A stretch of DNA of 64,000 nt from positions 51,266 to 115,265 of the forward strand of contig JBGCFD010000028.1 in assembly GCA_045106765.1 (NCBI GenBank), written 5' to 3'. This DNA comes from CAJQQY01 sp045106765 (GTDB lineage: Bacteria > Bacteroidota > Bacteroidia > Chitinophagales > Saprospiraceae). The position numbers and the translations under genes were made by a program. Each line of letters begins with the position of its first letter. The first letter of the stretch is position 1. The notes below the pieces were generated by a model that made no database searches, had not been told where the DNA came from, and worked only from the letters and a program-made list of their open reading frames with translations. Of the stretch, positions 34,870 through 43,829 are shown piece by piece.

Positions 34870-36033
34870 ATGGAAAAATCAAAAATAAATATTCGCTCCA
34901 AATATCTTGATGGAGCAGAAATTTCATGGTTTGCACCAATCTGTAATGGTGATGATGAAATACTTGGAGCACACAGCATGAATCATAAAAGTAGTTGGGA
35001 AAACGCTTCCAAAATTTTATTAGCAGCTGACAAATTAGGATATAGAAATATTCTTTGCCCTTCTTCTTATCAAGTGGGACAAGACACCATGACATTTGCT
35101 TCGGCAGTTGCACCGATGACTAGTAATATCAATTTGTTGGCTGCGATTCGATGTGGCGAAGTTCATCCTCCGATGCTAGCTAGAGCGATTGCAACACTTG
35201 ACCATATTTTAAAAGGACGGCTGACGATCAATATTATTTCATCCAATTTACCGGGGACAGATTTGAGTTCTGTTGATAGATATCAACGATCAAGAGAAGT
35301 TATCCAAATTTTAAAGCAAGCTTGGACGCAAGAAGAAATTGATTTCTCTGGAGATTTTTATAATATAAAATTACCCACCGATCCTGTCAAACCTTATCAA
35401 CAAGGAGGTCCACTTTTATATTTTGGAGGCTACTCCCCTGCTGGTGTTGACTTGTGTGCAGAACATTGCGATGTTTATTTGATGTGGCCAGAAACGGAAA
35501 AAAAGTTAGAAGAATTAATGACAACCATGTCGAACAAAGCTGCTGAATATAATCGTACAGTTGACTTTGGTCTTCGAGTTCATGTCATCGTTCGTGAAAC
35601 GGAACAAGAGGCAAAAGCTGCTGCAAGAAAATTAATGTCCAAAGTGGATGGTAATGATGAACATGGAAAAGAAATTAGAGAACGTGCCTTAGATGCCAAA
35701 TCTTTGGGTGTTTCTCGTCAAGCTAACATGAGAGATTTATCTGACGATGATGGATTTGTAGAACCATTGTTATGGACTGGTATTGGTCGAGCACGTTCAG
35801 GTTGTGGTGCTGCATTGGTAGGAACGCCCGAGCAGATCTTAGAAAAAATTCAACGATATATGGATTTGGGAATTCGGTCGTTTATTTTTTCTGGATATCC
35901 ACATCTGGAGGAGTGCGAGTTATTTGCAAAAATGGTTTTGCCGCATTTAAAAACAGTTTCATTGCCAGAAGAACAAGGTCGAATTCCGAAAGTGGAACCA
36001 ATGACACCGTTGGGAAGTGGGATACGAAAATAA
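34870..36033 (+). CDS. LLM-class flavin-dependent oxidoreductase, SsuD-like
   Basis: A 387-residue luciferase-like TIM barrel enzyme using reduced FMN. Seen: the N-terminal EISWFAPICNGDDEI, FASAVAPMTSNINLLAAIRCGEVHPPMLARAIATLDHIL, and NIISSNLPGTDLSSVDRYQRSREVIQILKQAW, a pattern of the alkanesulfonate monooxygenase group. That family cleaves C-S bonds of sulfonates to release sulfite. No ssuABC or FMN reductase gene is adjacent, so the sulfonate role is only a family-level guess. A terminator follows at 36066. Confidence 0.88.
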   Translation: MEKSKINIRSKYLDGAEISWFAPICNGDDEILGAHSMNHKSSWENASKILLAADKLGYRNILCPSSYQVGQDTMTFASAVAPMTSNINLLAAIRCGEVHPPMLARAIATLDHILKGRLTINIISSNLPGTDLSSVDRYQRSREVIQILKQAWTQEEIDFSGDFYNIKLPTDPVKPYQQGGPLLYFGGYSPAGVDLCAEHCDVYLMWPETEKKLEELMTTMSNKAAEYNRTVDFGLRVHVIVRETEQEAKAAARKLMSKVDGNDEHGKEIRERALDAKSLGVSRQANMRDLSDDDGFVEPLLWTGIGRARSGCGAALVGTPEQILEKIQRYMDLGIRSFIFSGYPHLEECELFAKMVLPHLKTVSLPEEQGRIPKVEPMTPLGSGIRK

Positions 36034-36065
36034 GATGTTACTATTGAAAATAGATGAATTAAAAG

Positions 36066-36086
36066 AAAACGACTAAAGTCGTTTTT
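36066..36086 (+). terminator. Terminator after the SsuD-like gene
   Basis: AAAACGACT-aa-AGTCGTTTTT, a short perfect stem with a T-run, 33 bp after the stop codon. It is followed directly by a larger inverted-repeat element. Confidence 0.8.
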
Positions 36087-36090
36087 GATG

Positions 36091-36240
36091 TTTTTTTTGA
36101 CCCTGACTTTTTTATGACTAATTATGACTTTTTATGTTTCATAACAATTGTTTTTTGCTGAAAGAAAAAATAAAATTGAGAAGTGGGAACAAAACATAAT
36201 CGATCATAATTAGTCATAAAAAAGTCAGCGTCAAAAAAAA
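36091..36240. repeat. 150-bp long-armed hairpin related to 24716-24854
   Basis: Arms 36091-36129 and 36203-36240 match at about 37 of 38 positions. They start with a T-run, TTGAC, CTGACTTTTTTATGACT and repeat atgact words, the same vocabulary as the element at 24716. Here it lies between two genes read in the same direction, so it is not confined to convergent ends. Confidence 0.82.
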
Positions 36241-36293
36241 TTCTCCTCACAGAAAAAGAGGTACATAAAAAAACGAGAATCAAATAACTTCCT

Positions 36294-37883
36294 ATGATAG
36301 ATTTAGCCATTGTCCTCACCTATTTTACAATAATTTTTGTTGTAGCAATTTCTGGTCGGAGCAAAAATGATGTAACTACCGAAGAATATTTTTTGAGTAA
36401 TCGAAATCTAAAATGGTACTCCATTGCGTTGTCAACGATTGCCACCAATATCAATGGTTACCAATTTTTGGGGATGATGGGATCTGCTTATTTGTATGGG
36501 CTAGCGCAAGCGAGTTTGGAAATAAATGCGGTACAAGGAATTTTGATGGCAGCTTTTATTTTTGTTCCGATGTATTTGAAAGATGGGATTATTACTATCA
36601 CTCAATTTATTCAAAAACGTTTGGGGCGACGAGTTGCGTTGTTTTATTCGATTGCAAATATATTGTTATTTGCTACCATCACTTTGGGGGCAGCTTTGTT
36701 TTGGGGAGCCTATGCAGCTGATTTAGTTTTTGCGGAGCAGTTGAGTTTTATTCATGAAGATCGAATTATTCGGATCGCAATTTTGGTTTTTGGGTTAGGT
36801 GTTTTTTCGGCCATTTATACTTACTTGGGAGGACTGGCTGCGGTGGTTAAGACGGATATTATTCAATTTGTAATTTTATTGTTAGGTGGTTTTGTAGTTA
36901 TGTTTACTGCGGTTTATCATTTGGGTGGATGGTCTCAATTATATATCAAAACGCCTGAATTAATGCATCTCCATTTGCCAGCGGATCATGAAAAACTACC
37001 TTGGATACATATTTTTGGATTGTTTCTTTTGAATATAAATTACTGGTGCGCTAACCAAACCGTCGTGCAAAGATCATTAGCTGCAAAGAGTTTGCGAGAA
37101 GCACAGAAAGGTTTGATGCTAGGAGGAATTATTAAATATGTGATGGCAGCTTTGATTGTCATTCCTGGAATTGCATTGTATGGAATCATGCAAGAAAATG
37201 GAACGCCGTTGGCTGAACCTGATTTAGCTTTTCCTTATTTAGTTAAAACATATTTGCCGACAGGCGTAAAAGGAATTATTCTTTGTGCGCTTTTTGCTTC
37301 GTTGATGAGTACGGTAGATTCTACTTTTAATTCTTTGGCTACACTTTTTTCTATTGATATTTACAAAGGTTATATTAATAAAAATGCTACTGATCGGCAA
37401 GTGGTTGCTGCTGGGAGAAAAACGATTTTGATCAGTTTGATTACTGGTGTTTTGATGGGTTTCGTTTTGTTATATGTCAAATTTAAAAATCCAGAAGCTG
37501 CATTTACACATACTTTAAATGAGTTGCGATATTATATTAATTGTGGAATTGTGGTGTTGATTTGTTCTGCTGCGTTTTTGGTTGCTCCGAATCATAGAGT
37601 AGCATTGATTGCATTTTTATCAACTATTCCGTTGCATTTAATTTTAAAAGGATTTGATATTGGGGTGATCTCGTTTAATGGTTTTTTTCCAAAAATGAAT
37701 TACTTCGTGCGAGCTGGTTGGGTAATTGTGATTGCTTTTTCTATTTTGACTTTGGGGAGTTGGAAAGATGGGTTTAAGCAATGGAAGGATATTATTTTTT
37801 TACAAAAAGAATCGAAAGGAGTGCAACAGATTGGTTTGGGGTTATTGGCTTCGTTGATTCTTTTGCATGTTATTTTTCATTGA
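36294..37883 (+). CDS. Sodium:solute symporter family transporter
   Basis: A 529-residue polytopic membrane protein of the SSS family with about 13-14 hydrophobic segments. Seen: EEYFLSNRNLKWYSIALSTIATNINGYQFLG, typical of the TM1-TM2 region, the Na+-site region ALFASLMSTVDSTFNSLATLFSIDIYKGYI (conserved Ser/Thr pairs) and YWCANQTVVQRSLAAKSLREAQ. Such proteins take up sugars, myo-inositol, sialic acid or similar solutes with sodium. The substrate is not clear from the neighbours. Confidence 0.92.
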   Translation: MIDLAIVLTYFTIIFVVAISGRSKNDVTTEEYFLSNRNLKWYSIALSTIATNINGYQFLGMMGSAYLYGLAQASLEINAVQGILMAAFIFVPMYLKDGIITITQFIQKRLGRRVALFYSIANILLFATITLGAALFWGAYAADLVFAEQLSFIHEDRIIRIAILVFGLGVFSAIYTYLGGLAAVVKTDIIQFVILLLGGFVVMFTAVYHLGGWSQLYIKTPELMHLHLPADHEKLPWIHIFGLFLLNINYWCANQTVVQRSLAAKSLREAQKGLMLGGIIKYVMAALIVIPGIALYGIMQENGTPLAEPDLAFPYLVKTYLPTGVKGIILCALFASLMSTVDSTFNSLATLFSIDIYKGYINKNATDRQVVAAGRKTILISLITGVLMGFVLLYVKFKNPEAAFTHTLNELRYYINCGIVVLICSAAFLVAPNHRVALIAFLSTIPLHLILKGFDIGVISFNGFFPKMNYFVRAGWVIVIAFSILTLGSWKDGFKQWKDIIFLQKESKGVQQIGLGLLASLILLHVIFH

Positions 37884-37910
37884 TTTCTTTTGCATTTAGA
37901 TAAGAATATT

Positions 37911-37983
37911 AGAGTTTATTCGTTTGACGTTGAACGTTAGGCGTTTTACAGTCCCACATACAATTTCATTTAAAATAAACTCT
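37911..37983. repeat. 73-bp dispersed hairpin element, copy 2
   Basis: Same core length and layout as 4580-4654: AGAGTTTATT at the left and AATAAACTCT at the right, with TTCGTTTGACGTT, GTTTTACAGTC and CATACAATT inside. Compared with copy 1 the fourth arm pair is G-C instead of C-G, a change on both sides that keeps the stem. Confidence 0.75.
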
Positions 37984-37995
37984 ATTATATCTATT

Positions 37996-38085
37996 GTTTT
38001 TTTACCACATAGGCACATAGAACACATAGGTTTATTAAGAGAAAAATTAAAACTTATGTTATCTACGTGCCTATTTGGTGAAAAC
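37996..38085. terminator. Bidirectional hairpin between convergent genes
   Basis: TACCACATAGGCACATAG at 38003 onward pairs imperfectly (about 24 of 31) with 38050-38080, with T-rich and A-rich outer flanks. The arm repeats the word acatag. It separates the convergent symporter and GNAT genes. Confidence 0.72.
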
Positions 38086-38107
38086 TCAAAGTGACCTAAT
38101 AAACTTT

Positions 38108-38638
38108 TTATTTCAAAATCAATTCTGCATAAGTAGTGATCTCATCTTCTTTGCGGAAAGTAAATTCTTTGCGGCGCAAAATTTCTAGCATCCCTTTATT
38201 TTTTGTAAAAACAGTAGCATAGATTTTTTCAAATTCCATTTCTTTTGACACATCAATTAGGAAGGTTGTTAAAATTGTTCCTAAACCTTTTCCTTGCCAA
38301 TTATCGGCAATAATGATCGCAAAATCTACTGCCGATTCTTCATCGCTTGCAATTCGTCCAACTGCAATAACTTCTTTTTCATCTTCAGTATGTACCTCTG
38401 CCACTATTGCCATTTCTCTGGAATAATCAATATTAGTTAATCGCTCAACTAACTTTTTCGAGATTTTGGGAATATAACCTAAGAACCGATCATACACACT
38501 TTCTGCAGATAATTTCCCTCTAAATTCTTCTGCTTGATTTTCATCCAATGGATGAATTGGACGCAATTGAACCAAAGTTCCATCTTTTAATTGAACTGGT
38601 TCAATAAAGCGAATTGGATATGATTTTAAGTCTGACAT
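38108..38638 (-). CDS. GNAT-family N-acetyltransferase
   Basis: A 176-residue acetyltransferase. Seen: the acetyl-CoA binding motif NWQGKGLGTILTTFLIDVSKE (about 112-132; Q/R-x-x-G-x-G/A type), AVDFAIIIAD before it, and KIYATVFTKNKGMLEILRRKEF after it. The N-terminal DGTLVQLRPIHPLDENQ is typical of the stand-alone domain found fused in protein acetyltransferases of the Pat type. Target unknown. Single gene. Confidence 0.88.
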   Translation of the reverse strand: MSDLKSYPIRFIEPVQLKDGTLVQLRPIHPLDENQAEEFRGKLSAESVYDRFLGYIPKISKKLVERLTNIDYSREMAIVAEVHTEDEKEVIAVGRIASDEESAVDFAIIIADNWQGKGLGTILTTFLIDVSKEMEFEKIYATVFTKNKGMLEILRRKEFTFRKEDEITTYAELILK

Positions 38639-38783
38639 TAAACTAATTTTATTATTTCATTCAAGTTTTAAAAATTCTAAAGTCTGATAAATTTTAAGCC
38701 TTTTTTTGAAAATTCTAATTACCTTTAATCTCCTCGAAGAAGTTGTTCGCAACTTAACCACAAACTAAGTAAAAAACAATATT

Positions 38784-39602
38784 ATGCAAGAAATCATTAC
38801 TTTTTTTGAAGAACTATCTAGTGCCCAAAAATTCCTATGGATAGTTTTTTGTATGGGTATTTTTTGGATATTGGAAAGTGCTTTTCCTCTTGCCAAAAAT
38901 GCTTATGAAAAATGGAAACATGCCAAAGTGAATTTAGTTTTACTGACCACCTCTATTTTAATCAATGTGCTTTTTGGTTTATTGACTGCTGGTATTTTTG
39001 TATGGGCAGGTAATAATAATTTTGGATTATTATATTTAATTGAACTTCCTTTATGGGCTGAAGTGCTTTTAGGAGTAATGTTTTTAGATTTGATTGCCCA
39101 ATATCTTGTTCACTATTTATTGCACAGAGTAGCCTTTATGTGGCGATTTCATATGGTTCATCATAGTGATACTCAAGTTGATGTGACCACCGGAACTCGT
39201 CATCACCCAGGAGATTATATGTTTCGAGAATTATTCGCATTGGGAGCAATCATTGTTGGCGGAATTCCATTTGGTGTTTATATGATTTATCGAATTACAA
39301 CCGTTATTTGCACCTATTGGTCGCACTCAAATTTAAATATGCCAATAGGCTTGGATAAATTTTTAAGCTACCTTTTGATTACGCCAAACATGCACAAATT
39401 CCATCATCATTTCGAGCGTCCTTGGACTGATACCAATTTTGGAAATATATTTTCTATTTGGGATCGCACCTTTGGAACATTCGTTTATGATGATCCTTCA
39501 AAAATTAAATATGGTTTAGACGTAGTTGATAATTCCAAATCTAATGACTTAGAATATCAAATCAAACTACCTTTTAATAAAGACATTAAAACGGACTATT
39601 AG
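38784..39602 (+). CDS. Sterol desaturase / fatty acid hydroxylase family protein
   Basis: A 272-residue membrane di-iron enzyme. Several hydrophobic segments in the first 110 residues are followed by the histidine clusters HYLLHR, FHMVHHSD, TRHHPGD and HKFHHHFERP (about residues 110-215), which bind the two irons. The family hydroxylates or desaturates sterols, carotenoids or lipid chains. The substrate is not visible from context. A short related copy of the 73-bp repeat overlaps its stop. Confidence 0.9.
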   Translation: MQEIITFFEELSSAQKFLWIVFCMGIFWILESAFPLAKNAYEKWKHAKVNLVLLTTSILINVLFGLLTAGIFVWAGNNNFGLLYLIELPLWAEVLLGVMFLDLIAQYLVHYLLHRVAFMWRFHMVHHSDTQVDVTTGTRHHPGDYMFRELFALGAIIVGGIPFGVYMIYRITTVICTYWSHSNLNMPIGLDKFLSYLLITPNMHKFHHHFERPWTDTNFGNIFSIWDRTFGTFVYDDPSKIKYGLDVVDNSKSNDLEYQIKLPFNKDIKTDY

Positions 39603-39653
39603 AAAAATGTTTGACGTTAAAAGTTTTACAGTCATTTTCAAAAATCTAATTAT
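39599..39653. repeat. Short relative of the 73-bp hairpin element
   Basis: ATTAGA and TCTAAT ends enclose GTTTGACGTT and GTTTTACAGTC, the same inner words as the elements at 4580 and 37911 but about 20 bp shorter. It overlaps the stop codon of the desaturase-like gene. Confidence 0.5.
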
Positions 39654-39676
39654 TAAAAATAAAAACAACCTTTTCA

Positions 39677-40318
39677 ATGATAGAAAAATATCAACTATTC
39701 AAATTAACAGAAGTGCCCGAACCTCCTCAGAGTCATTATGTGGGAATTATTTTTTGCTTTGACGATGCTGATGGAGATGCTAATATTTTAGCATTGAAAG
39801 ATCGAGATCGTTTTCGAGATGTAACCAATTTTAAATTGCCTGGAGGTTCCGATGAAAAAATCTATGAGGAATATATGGATTATGAAAATGCGCTTTTTAA
39901 AGTTTTAGATAAATTAGAATTTCCAAGAAAAACGCAAGCGATCATTTATAAAAATGAACGAAAACGAAAAACACTTCTGGAAGGATATACTAATAACAAA
40001 GCGGCCATTTTTATGCTTCGTACGATGGTGATGGAATCTTTGGAAGAGATAGGTTTTTATCCAATGGATTTGGAACCAATTGTAGTTCATTATATTGAGA
40101 AGGATAGCCACACTCAATATTTTTTGGAGGTAAAAAATATGATTGGAAAAAATGGAGAGGAAATTAGTTTTCCATTTCCAGATGATAATTATCGCCCGCT
40201 CGATCCTGATGTGGTAGAGACTCGAATTCCTTTACCTTTGATTGAATTTGATAAATTAATTCATTCACATCGGAAGGCGGCGGAGAAGTATAATTTGTTA
40301 CGGCCTAAAACGAAGTAG
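39677..40318 (+). CDS. Nudix-like protein with interrupted Nudix box
   Basis: A 213-residue protein. VGIIFCFDDADGDANILALKDRD and FKLPGGSDEK resemble the first strands and GG of a Nudix hydrolase, and MLRTMVMESLEEIGFYP resembles the RExxEExG helix, but about 60 residues lie between them instead of the usual ten and the RE pair is replaced by ME. It could be a Nudix relative with an insertion that has lost hydrolase activity, or a regulator. No better family recognised. Single gene. Confidence 0.6.
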   Translation: MIEKYQLFKLTEVPEPPQSHYVGIIFCFDDADGDANILALKDRDRFRDVTNFKLPGGSDEKIYEEYMDYENALFKVLDKLEFPRKTQAIIYKNERKRKTLLEGYTNNKAAIFMLRTMVMESLEEIGFYPMDLEPIVVHYIEKDSHTQYFLEVKNMIGKNGEEISFPFPDDNYRPLDPDVVETRIPLPLIEFDKLIHSHRKAAEKYNLLRPKTK

Positions 40319-40359
40319 AAAAAATTGTCTTGTCCTGAAATAATGATACAAGATTAAAA

Positions 40360-40518
40360 AGTTGTTTTAAAATGTCTAGCTGACCTGCGCAAAAAGCATT
40401 GTGGTTATTGGACTTCAGCTTTTTTTAGTCCCAACCCAAAGGGGTTGAAACTCAAAAAGAGCTTCGCCAATAAACACAAGCCTTTCCACTCGGTTTCAGC
40501 AGATATTTTAAAACAACT
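40360..40518. mobile_element. 159-bp MITE-like element, copy 2 (inverted)
   Basis: The reverse-oriented copy of the element at 20218-20376, the same length, with terminal repeats AGTTGTTTTAAAATGTC and GATATTTTAAAACAACT. It lies just upstream of a small gene and supplies an in-frame extension of it beginning with TTG at 40445. Confidence 0.85.
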
Positions 40519-40531
40519 TCTAAATTATCAA

Positions 40532-40729
40532 ATGATAACTCGTAAAGAAATAGAATATATTTTCCAAAAAATCAATTATAGGTATAAACTTAAATTCATC
40601 ACCTTACTAGAAAATAATGTTAAAGAAGTTGGGGGAGAATGGGAAAATCCTGATTTCTTAAAATTTTCTAATAATGAAGTAATTACTAGACTTGCAAAAC
40701 TAGAAGAAAAGTGGCTTGGACTTGATTAG
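40532..40729 (+). CDS. Small protein of unknown function next to a MITE
   Basis: From the ATG at 40532 it encodes 65 residues, charged and probably helical (MITRKEIEYIFQKINYRYKL ... VITRLAKLEEKWLGLD). The same frame extends upstream into the MITE to a TTG at 40445, which would add 29 residues mostly encoded by MITE sequence. Either the ATG is the real start, or the MITE cut into a longer gene and this is its 3' remainder. No family recognised. Confidence 0.5.
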   Translation: MITRKEIEYIFQKINYRYKLKFITLLENNVKEVGGEWENPDFLKFSNNEVITRLAKLEEKWLGLD

Positions 40730-40791
40730 ATAAATCGAAAAACATAATTGGAACTGTTGATCATTTAAAAGCCACTTCATTTTGGAATGTT

Positions 40792-41049
40792 TTATTTCTT
40801 AAACTTTTGCTCTTGCCCCTTCTCTGGAAATCGACCACTTCTCAACGGCTTCAACAAATCATCCAATCCATTCGACTTTATCACAAACATCGTCTCCAAC
40901 AACATTCCTAATTTCCCTTTTGGAAAACCTCTATTATTAAACCATTCCAAATACGAAACAGGTAAATCACAAAGTAACCTTCCTTCGTATTTTCCAAATG
41001 GCATTCTCATTTTTACTAATTGTAATAATATTTTTGGATCAGGTAACAT
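40792..41049 (-). CDS. DUF3820-family protein
   Basis: An 85-residue protein with the family pattern: MPFGKYEGRLLCDLPVSYLEWF (about 15-36), then GFPKGKLGMLLETMFVIKSNGL. DUF3820 proteins are short and of unknown biochemical role; the same pattern occurs as an accessory domain in some exonuclease-like proteins. Single gene. Confidence 0.82.
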   Translation of the reverse strand: MLPDPKILLQLVKMRMPFGKYEGRLLCDLPVSYLEWFNNRGFPKGKLGMLLETMFVIKSNGLDDLLKPLRSGRFPEKGQEQKFKK

Positions 41050-41155
41050 TTCAAGATTTATTTAAAAATGAAAAAAACAAGTTAAATTTGAATAATATAT
41101 TAAATAAGTTTTATATTTGATGTGATATTATTTTTTTAACAAAAAACCAATAATT

Positions 41156-41437
41156 ATGAATGCCCCAGTAAATATCGTTTATCCTATTCAAGGTGAAACT
41201 TTTCCAAAAGTTGACCCTCAATCAAACCTTAATAGCGCTTATCTTTCATTTAGTTTTAGTGTCACAAAAAGTGGAGGTTCCTATACTGTAAAGTGGGGAG
41301 TCGATAACCAAACTTTAGGCGAAGCAAACTATTATGATATGTTTAGCGCTCAGTTTGTTTGGAAACTTCCTTCAGGGAAACATGAATTTTGGGTCCAAGG
41401 TGATTCAGGTTCTGATAGTGTTACATTCAATGTTTAA
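41156..41437 (+). CDS. Small beta-sandwich-like protein
   Basis: A 93-residue protein without signal peptide. Alternating polar and hydrophobic residues (AYLSFSFSVTKSGGSYTVKWGVDNQ, FVWKLPSGKHEFWVQGDSGSDSVTFNV) suggest one Ig-like or carbohydrate-binding-like beta sandwich. Function unknown. A terminator follows directly. Confidence 0.6.
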   Translation: MNAPVNIVYPIQGETFPKVDPQSNLNSAYLSFSFSVTKSGGSYTVKWGVDNQTLGEANYYDMFSAQFVWKLPSGKHEFWVQGDSGSDSVTFNV

Positions 41438-41457
41438 ACATAGATTTCTCTTTTGAA

Positions 41458-41498
41458 TAAAAATGAATCATCAGCCTTGAGCTAATGATTCATTTTTT
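41458..41498. terminator. Bidirectional terminator
   Basis: AAAAATGAATCAT (41459-41471) pairs with ATGATTCATTTTT (41485-41497), followed by a T-run. It lies between the small beta protein gene and the convergent molybdenum hydroxylase gene. Confidence 0.85.
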
Positions 41499-41522
41499 TT
41501 TAATCGTAGCTAAAGCGATTCG

Positions 41523-43769
41523 TTACACAAAACTAAAACCATGTTTCGCTAGAGGCAATGATCGTATTCTTTCACCTGTCGCAGCAAAAATTGCATTCGC
41601 CAAAGCAGGTGCTGCTGGCGGAGTCGCAGGCTCTCCTACTCCACCTGGATATTCGTCATTATCCATAATATGATTTTGAACGGTAGGTGCAACATTCATT
41701 CTGACTACTTCATATTGTGGGAAATTATATTGTTCCACTTCGCCATCTTTAAAAGTAATCTGACCATAAAGTGCCGCAGACAATCCGTACATAATTCCAC
41801 TTTGCATTTGGGCTTCGACGGTGTCAGGATTGACCACTCGACCACAATCAATCACATTGTAATATTTATCTACACTAAATTTCTTCTCGTCCACTTTGGT
41901 TATTTCTACCACTTGACAAACAATAGATCGGAAAGATTCATGGAGAGCAATACCTCTAAATCTTCCTTCTGCCAAAGGTGTTTTCCAGTTACTAATTTCT
42001 ACCGCTTTTTCCAAAACTTTTAAGAAACGAGGTTCGTGTTGAAGTTTACTTTTCCTAAATTCATATGGATCTTGCCTTGCAGCATGTGCTAATTCATCCA
42101 TAAATGATTCTGTGAAAAATGCGTTTTGTGAACTCCCCACACTTCGCCAATTTCCAACTTGAATAGGCAACTCTAATTGCCCAAAAGCAACTTTAGCATT
42201 TGCCATCGTGTAAGGTAAATTCGCAGCACCTTCAATCGTCGAAGGATCTTTGGCAGGTGGTTCAGCAAAGGCAGGTTTGATTCTCATAATTGAACTATAG
42301 CCGACTGATTGCAAAGCCATTTTATTTTCCCATGCCTCAATCTCGCCTGTCGAACTTACCGCAGCTCTAAAATAACTTTTTACAAAAGGTCGATACATTT
42401 CATGTCGCATCGCTTCTTCTCGAGTGTATACTAATTGAACTGGTGTTCCTTCCATTTCTTTAGCCACATATCCTGCATGCAAAATCATATCTATTTCTGC
42501 TCGACGACCAAAACCTCCACCGAGGTATTTCATGTTGACGGTGATATTCTCTTTCTCAATTCCAGTTGAAGCATTTACACCATCAAGCATGATTGAAGTT
42601 CCTTGGTGTCCAGCCCAAATTTCGGCTTTCCCGTTTTTCACCAAAACAGTACAATTGATTGGTTCCATACAAGCATGCGCTAAATATGGTACATCGTATT
42701 TTCCTTCAATTACTTTTTCAGCTATGTCTAAAATGTCTACCGCATTTCCCTTATCCAAAGGAGTAGCAATTAAATTATTGGCAATCACATCTTCTGCTTG
42801 TGCATTTATTTTTTCTGATGAAAGTGTGTTGTCTCCAGTCTCTTCCAAGTCAAGTGCTAGTGTTGCATTTTTTGCCCGCCAAGTATTATTGGCTACGACA
42901 ACTGCTCCTACTCCTTTTGGTAAAATCAAAACCTTTTTTACGCCAGGCATTTTTTCAATTTCATCTTGATTTTTTACACCAGTAATTTCTCCATCATGAT
43001 AAGTCGCATGACGAATAGCTGCGAATAACATTCCATCCAATCGAACATCTAAACCAAATTCTGCTGTGCCATTTACTTTTTCAGGAATGTCTAATCGTTG
43101 AACATTTTTCCCTAAAATTTTCCAATCTTTCTTTTCTTTTAATTTTGGAATTTCTGCCAATTCGATTTTCCCAGCGGCTTCAGCTAACTCACCATAAGTA
43201 AATTTTTCTTTTGTTTTCCGATTGACAATGTGGGCATTTTCTGCGTAACAATCTGATTCTGAAACACTCCAACGATTTGCTGCTTCTCGTGTTAACATTA
43301 CTCTTGCACTTGCTCCTGCTGCTCGTAATTGATCAAATCCATCTGCGATTGTGGTACTTCCACCTGTCGCAATTAAAGGAAGGAAATGTGCAATTTTTTC
43401 CATAAAAGTCAAACTGCTATAAATATCCTTTGGATTGGGATTCAATAATAAGGTATTGGCATAAGCAGGTTCAGGTTGCGGCTGAATAATTTTTATATCC
43501 TTCATATCTACTTCCAATTCTTCTGCCACCAACATTGGAATAGAAGTGTAAACTCCTTGCCCCATTTCTGATCGAGGAACTGCAATCGTAATTTTATTAT
43601 CAGGAGAAATTCTAATCCAAGCATTCATAGAATTTCCATCTCCCATTCCTTTTCCTGAATATTGTTTGGCGACTTTGTTCAAATACATATTTCCGCCAAT
43701 GCCTACAACTAGTCCAACTCCAATCAAACCACCTGTTCCGATAAATGCTCTACGTGTCCACTTTCCCAT
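41523..43769 (-). CDS. Molybdopterin-binding large subunit, IorB/xanthine dehydrogenase family
   Basis: A 748-residue catalytic subunit of a molybdenum hydroxylase. The N-terminus MGKWTRRAFIGTGGLIGVGL is a Tat-type signal or anchor, so the enzyme is exported. Seen: PRSEMGQGVYTSIPMLVAEEL, YLGGGFGRRAEID, VGNWRSVGSSQNAFFTESFMDELA and the terminal GGVGEPATPPAAPALANAI with the catalytic-region Glu. This is the two-subunit isoquinoline 1-oxidoreductase-like type. It follows the (2Fe-2S) subunit gene by 60 bp. Substrate unknown (aldehyde or N-heterocycle). Confidence 0.9.
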   Translation of the reverse strand: MGKWTRRAFIGTGGLIGVGLVVGIGGNMYLNKVAKQYSGKGMGDGNSMNAWIRISPDNKITIAVPRSEMGQGVYTSIPMLVAEELEVDMKDIKIIQPQPEPAYANTLLLNPNPKDIYSSLTFMEKIAHFLPLIATGGSTTIADGFDQLRAAGASARVMLTREAANRWSVSESDCYAENAHIVNRKTKEKFTYGELAEAAGKIELAEIPKLKEKKDWKILGKNVQRLDIPEKVNGTAEFGLDVRLDGMLFAAIRHATYHDGEITGVKNQDEIEKMPGVKKVLILPKGVGAVVVANNTWRAKNATLALDLEETGDNTLSSEKINAQAEDVIANNLIATPLDKGNAVDILDIAEKVIEGKYDVPYLAHACMEPINCTVLVKNGKAEIWAGHQGTSIMLDGVNASTGIEKENITVNMKYLGGGFGRRAEIDMILHAGYVAKEMEGTPVQLVYTREEAMRHEMYRPFVKSYFRAAVSSTGEIEAWENKMALQSVGYSSIMRIKPAFAEPPAKDPSTIEGAANLPYTMANAKVAFGQLELPIQVGNWRSVGSSQNAFFTESFMDELAHAARQDPYEFRKSKLQHEPRFLKVLEKAVEISNWKTPLAEGRFRGIALHESFRSIVCQVVEITKVDEKKFSVDKYYNVIDCGRVVNPDTVEAQMQSGIMYGLSAALYGQITFKDGEVEQYNFPQYEVVRMNVAPTVQNHIMDNDEYPGGVGEPATPPAAPALANAIFAATGERIRSLPLAKHGFSFV

Positions 43770-43829
43770 TTTTTCTTTTTTTTTATTTTGTTAAAAAATT
43801 AAAGAGTAAAAATTGTTAAAGAATAACAA

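Noticed and set aside
42532..42969. 145-codon open frame opposite the molybdopterin subunit gene
   Set aside because: It is antisense to a well-supported gene, and its hydrophobic Ser/Pro/Phe-rich composition is what a reversed coding frame gives.
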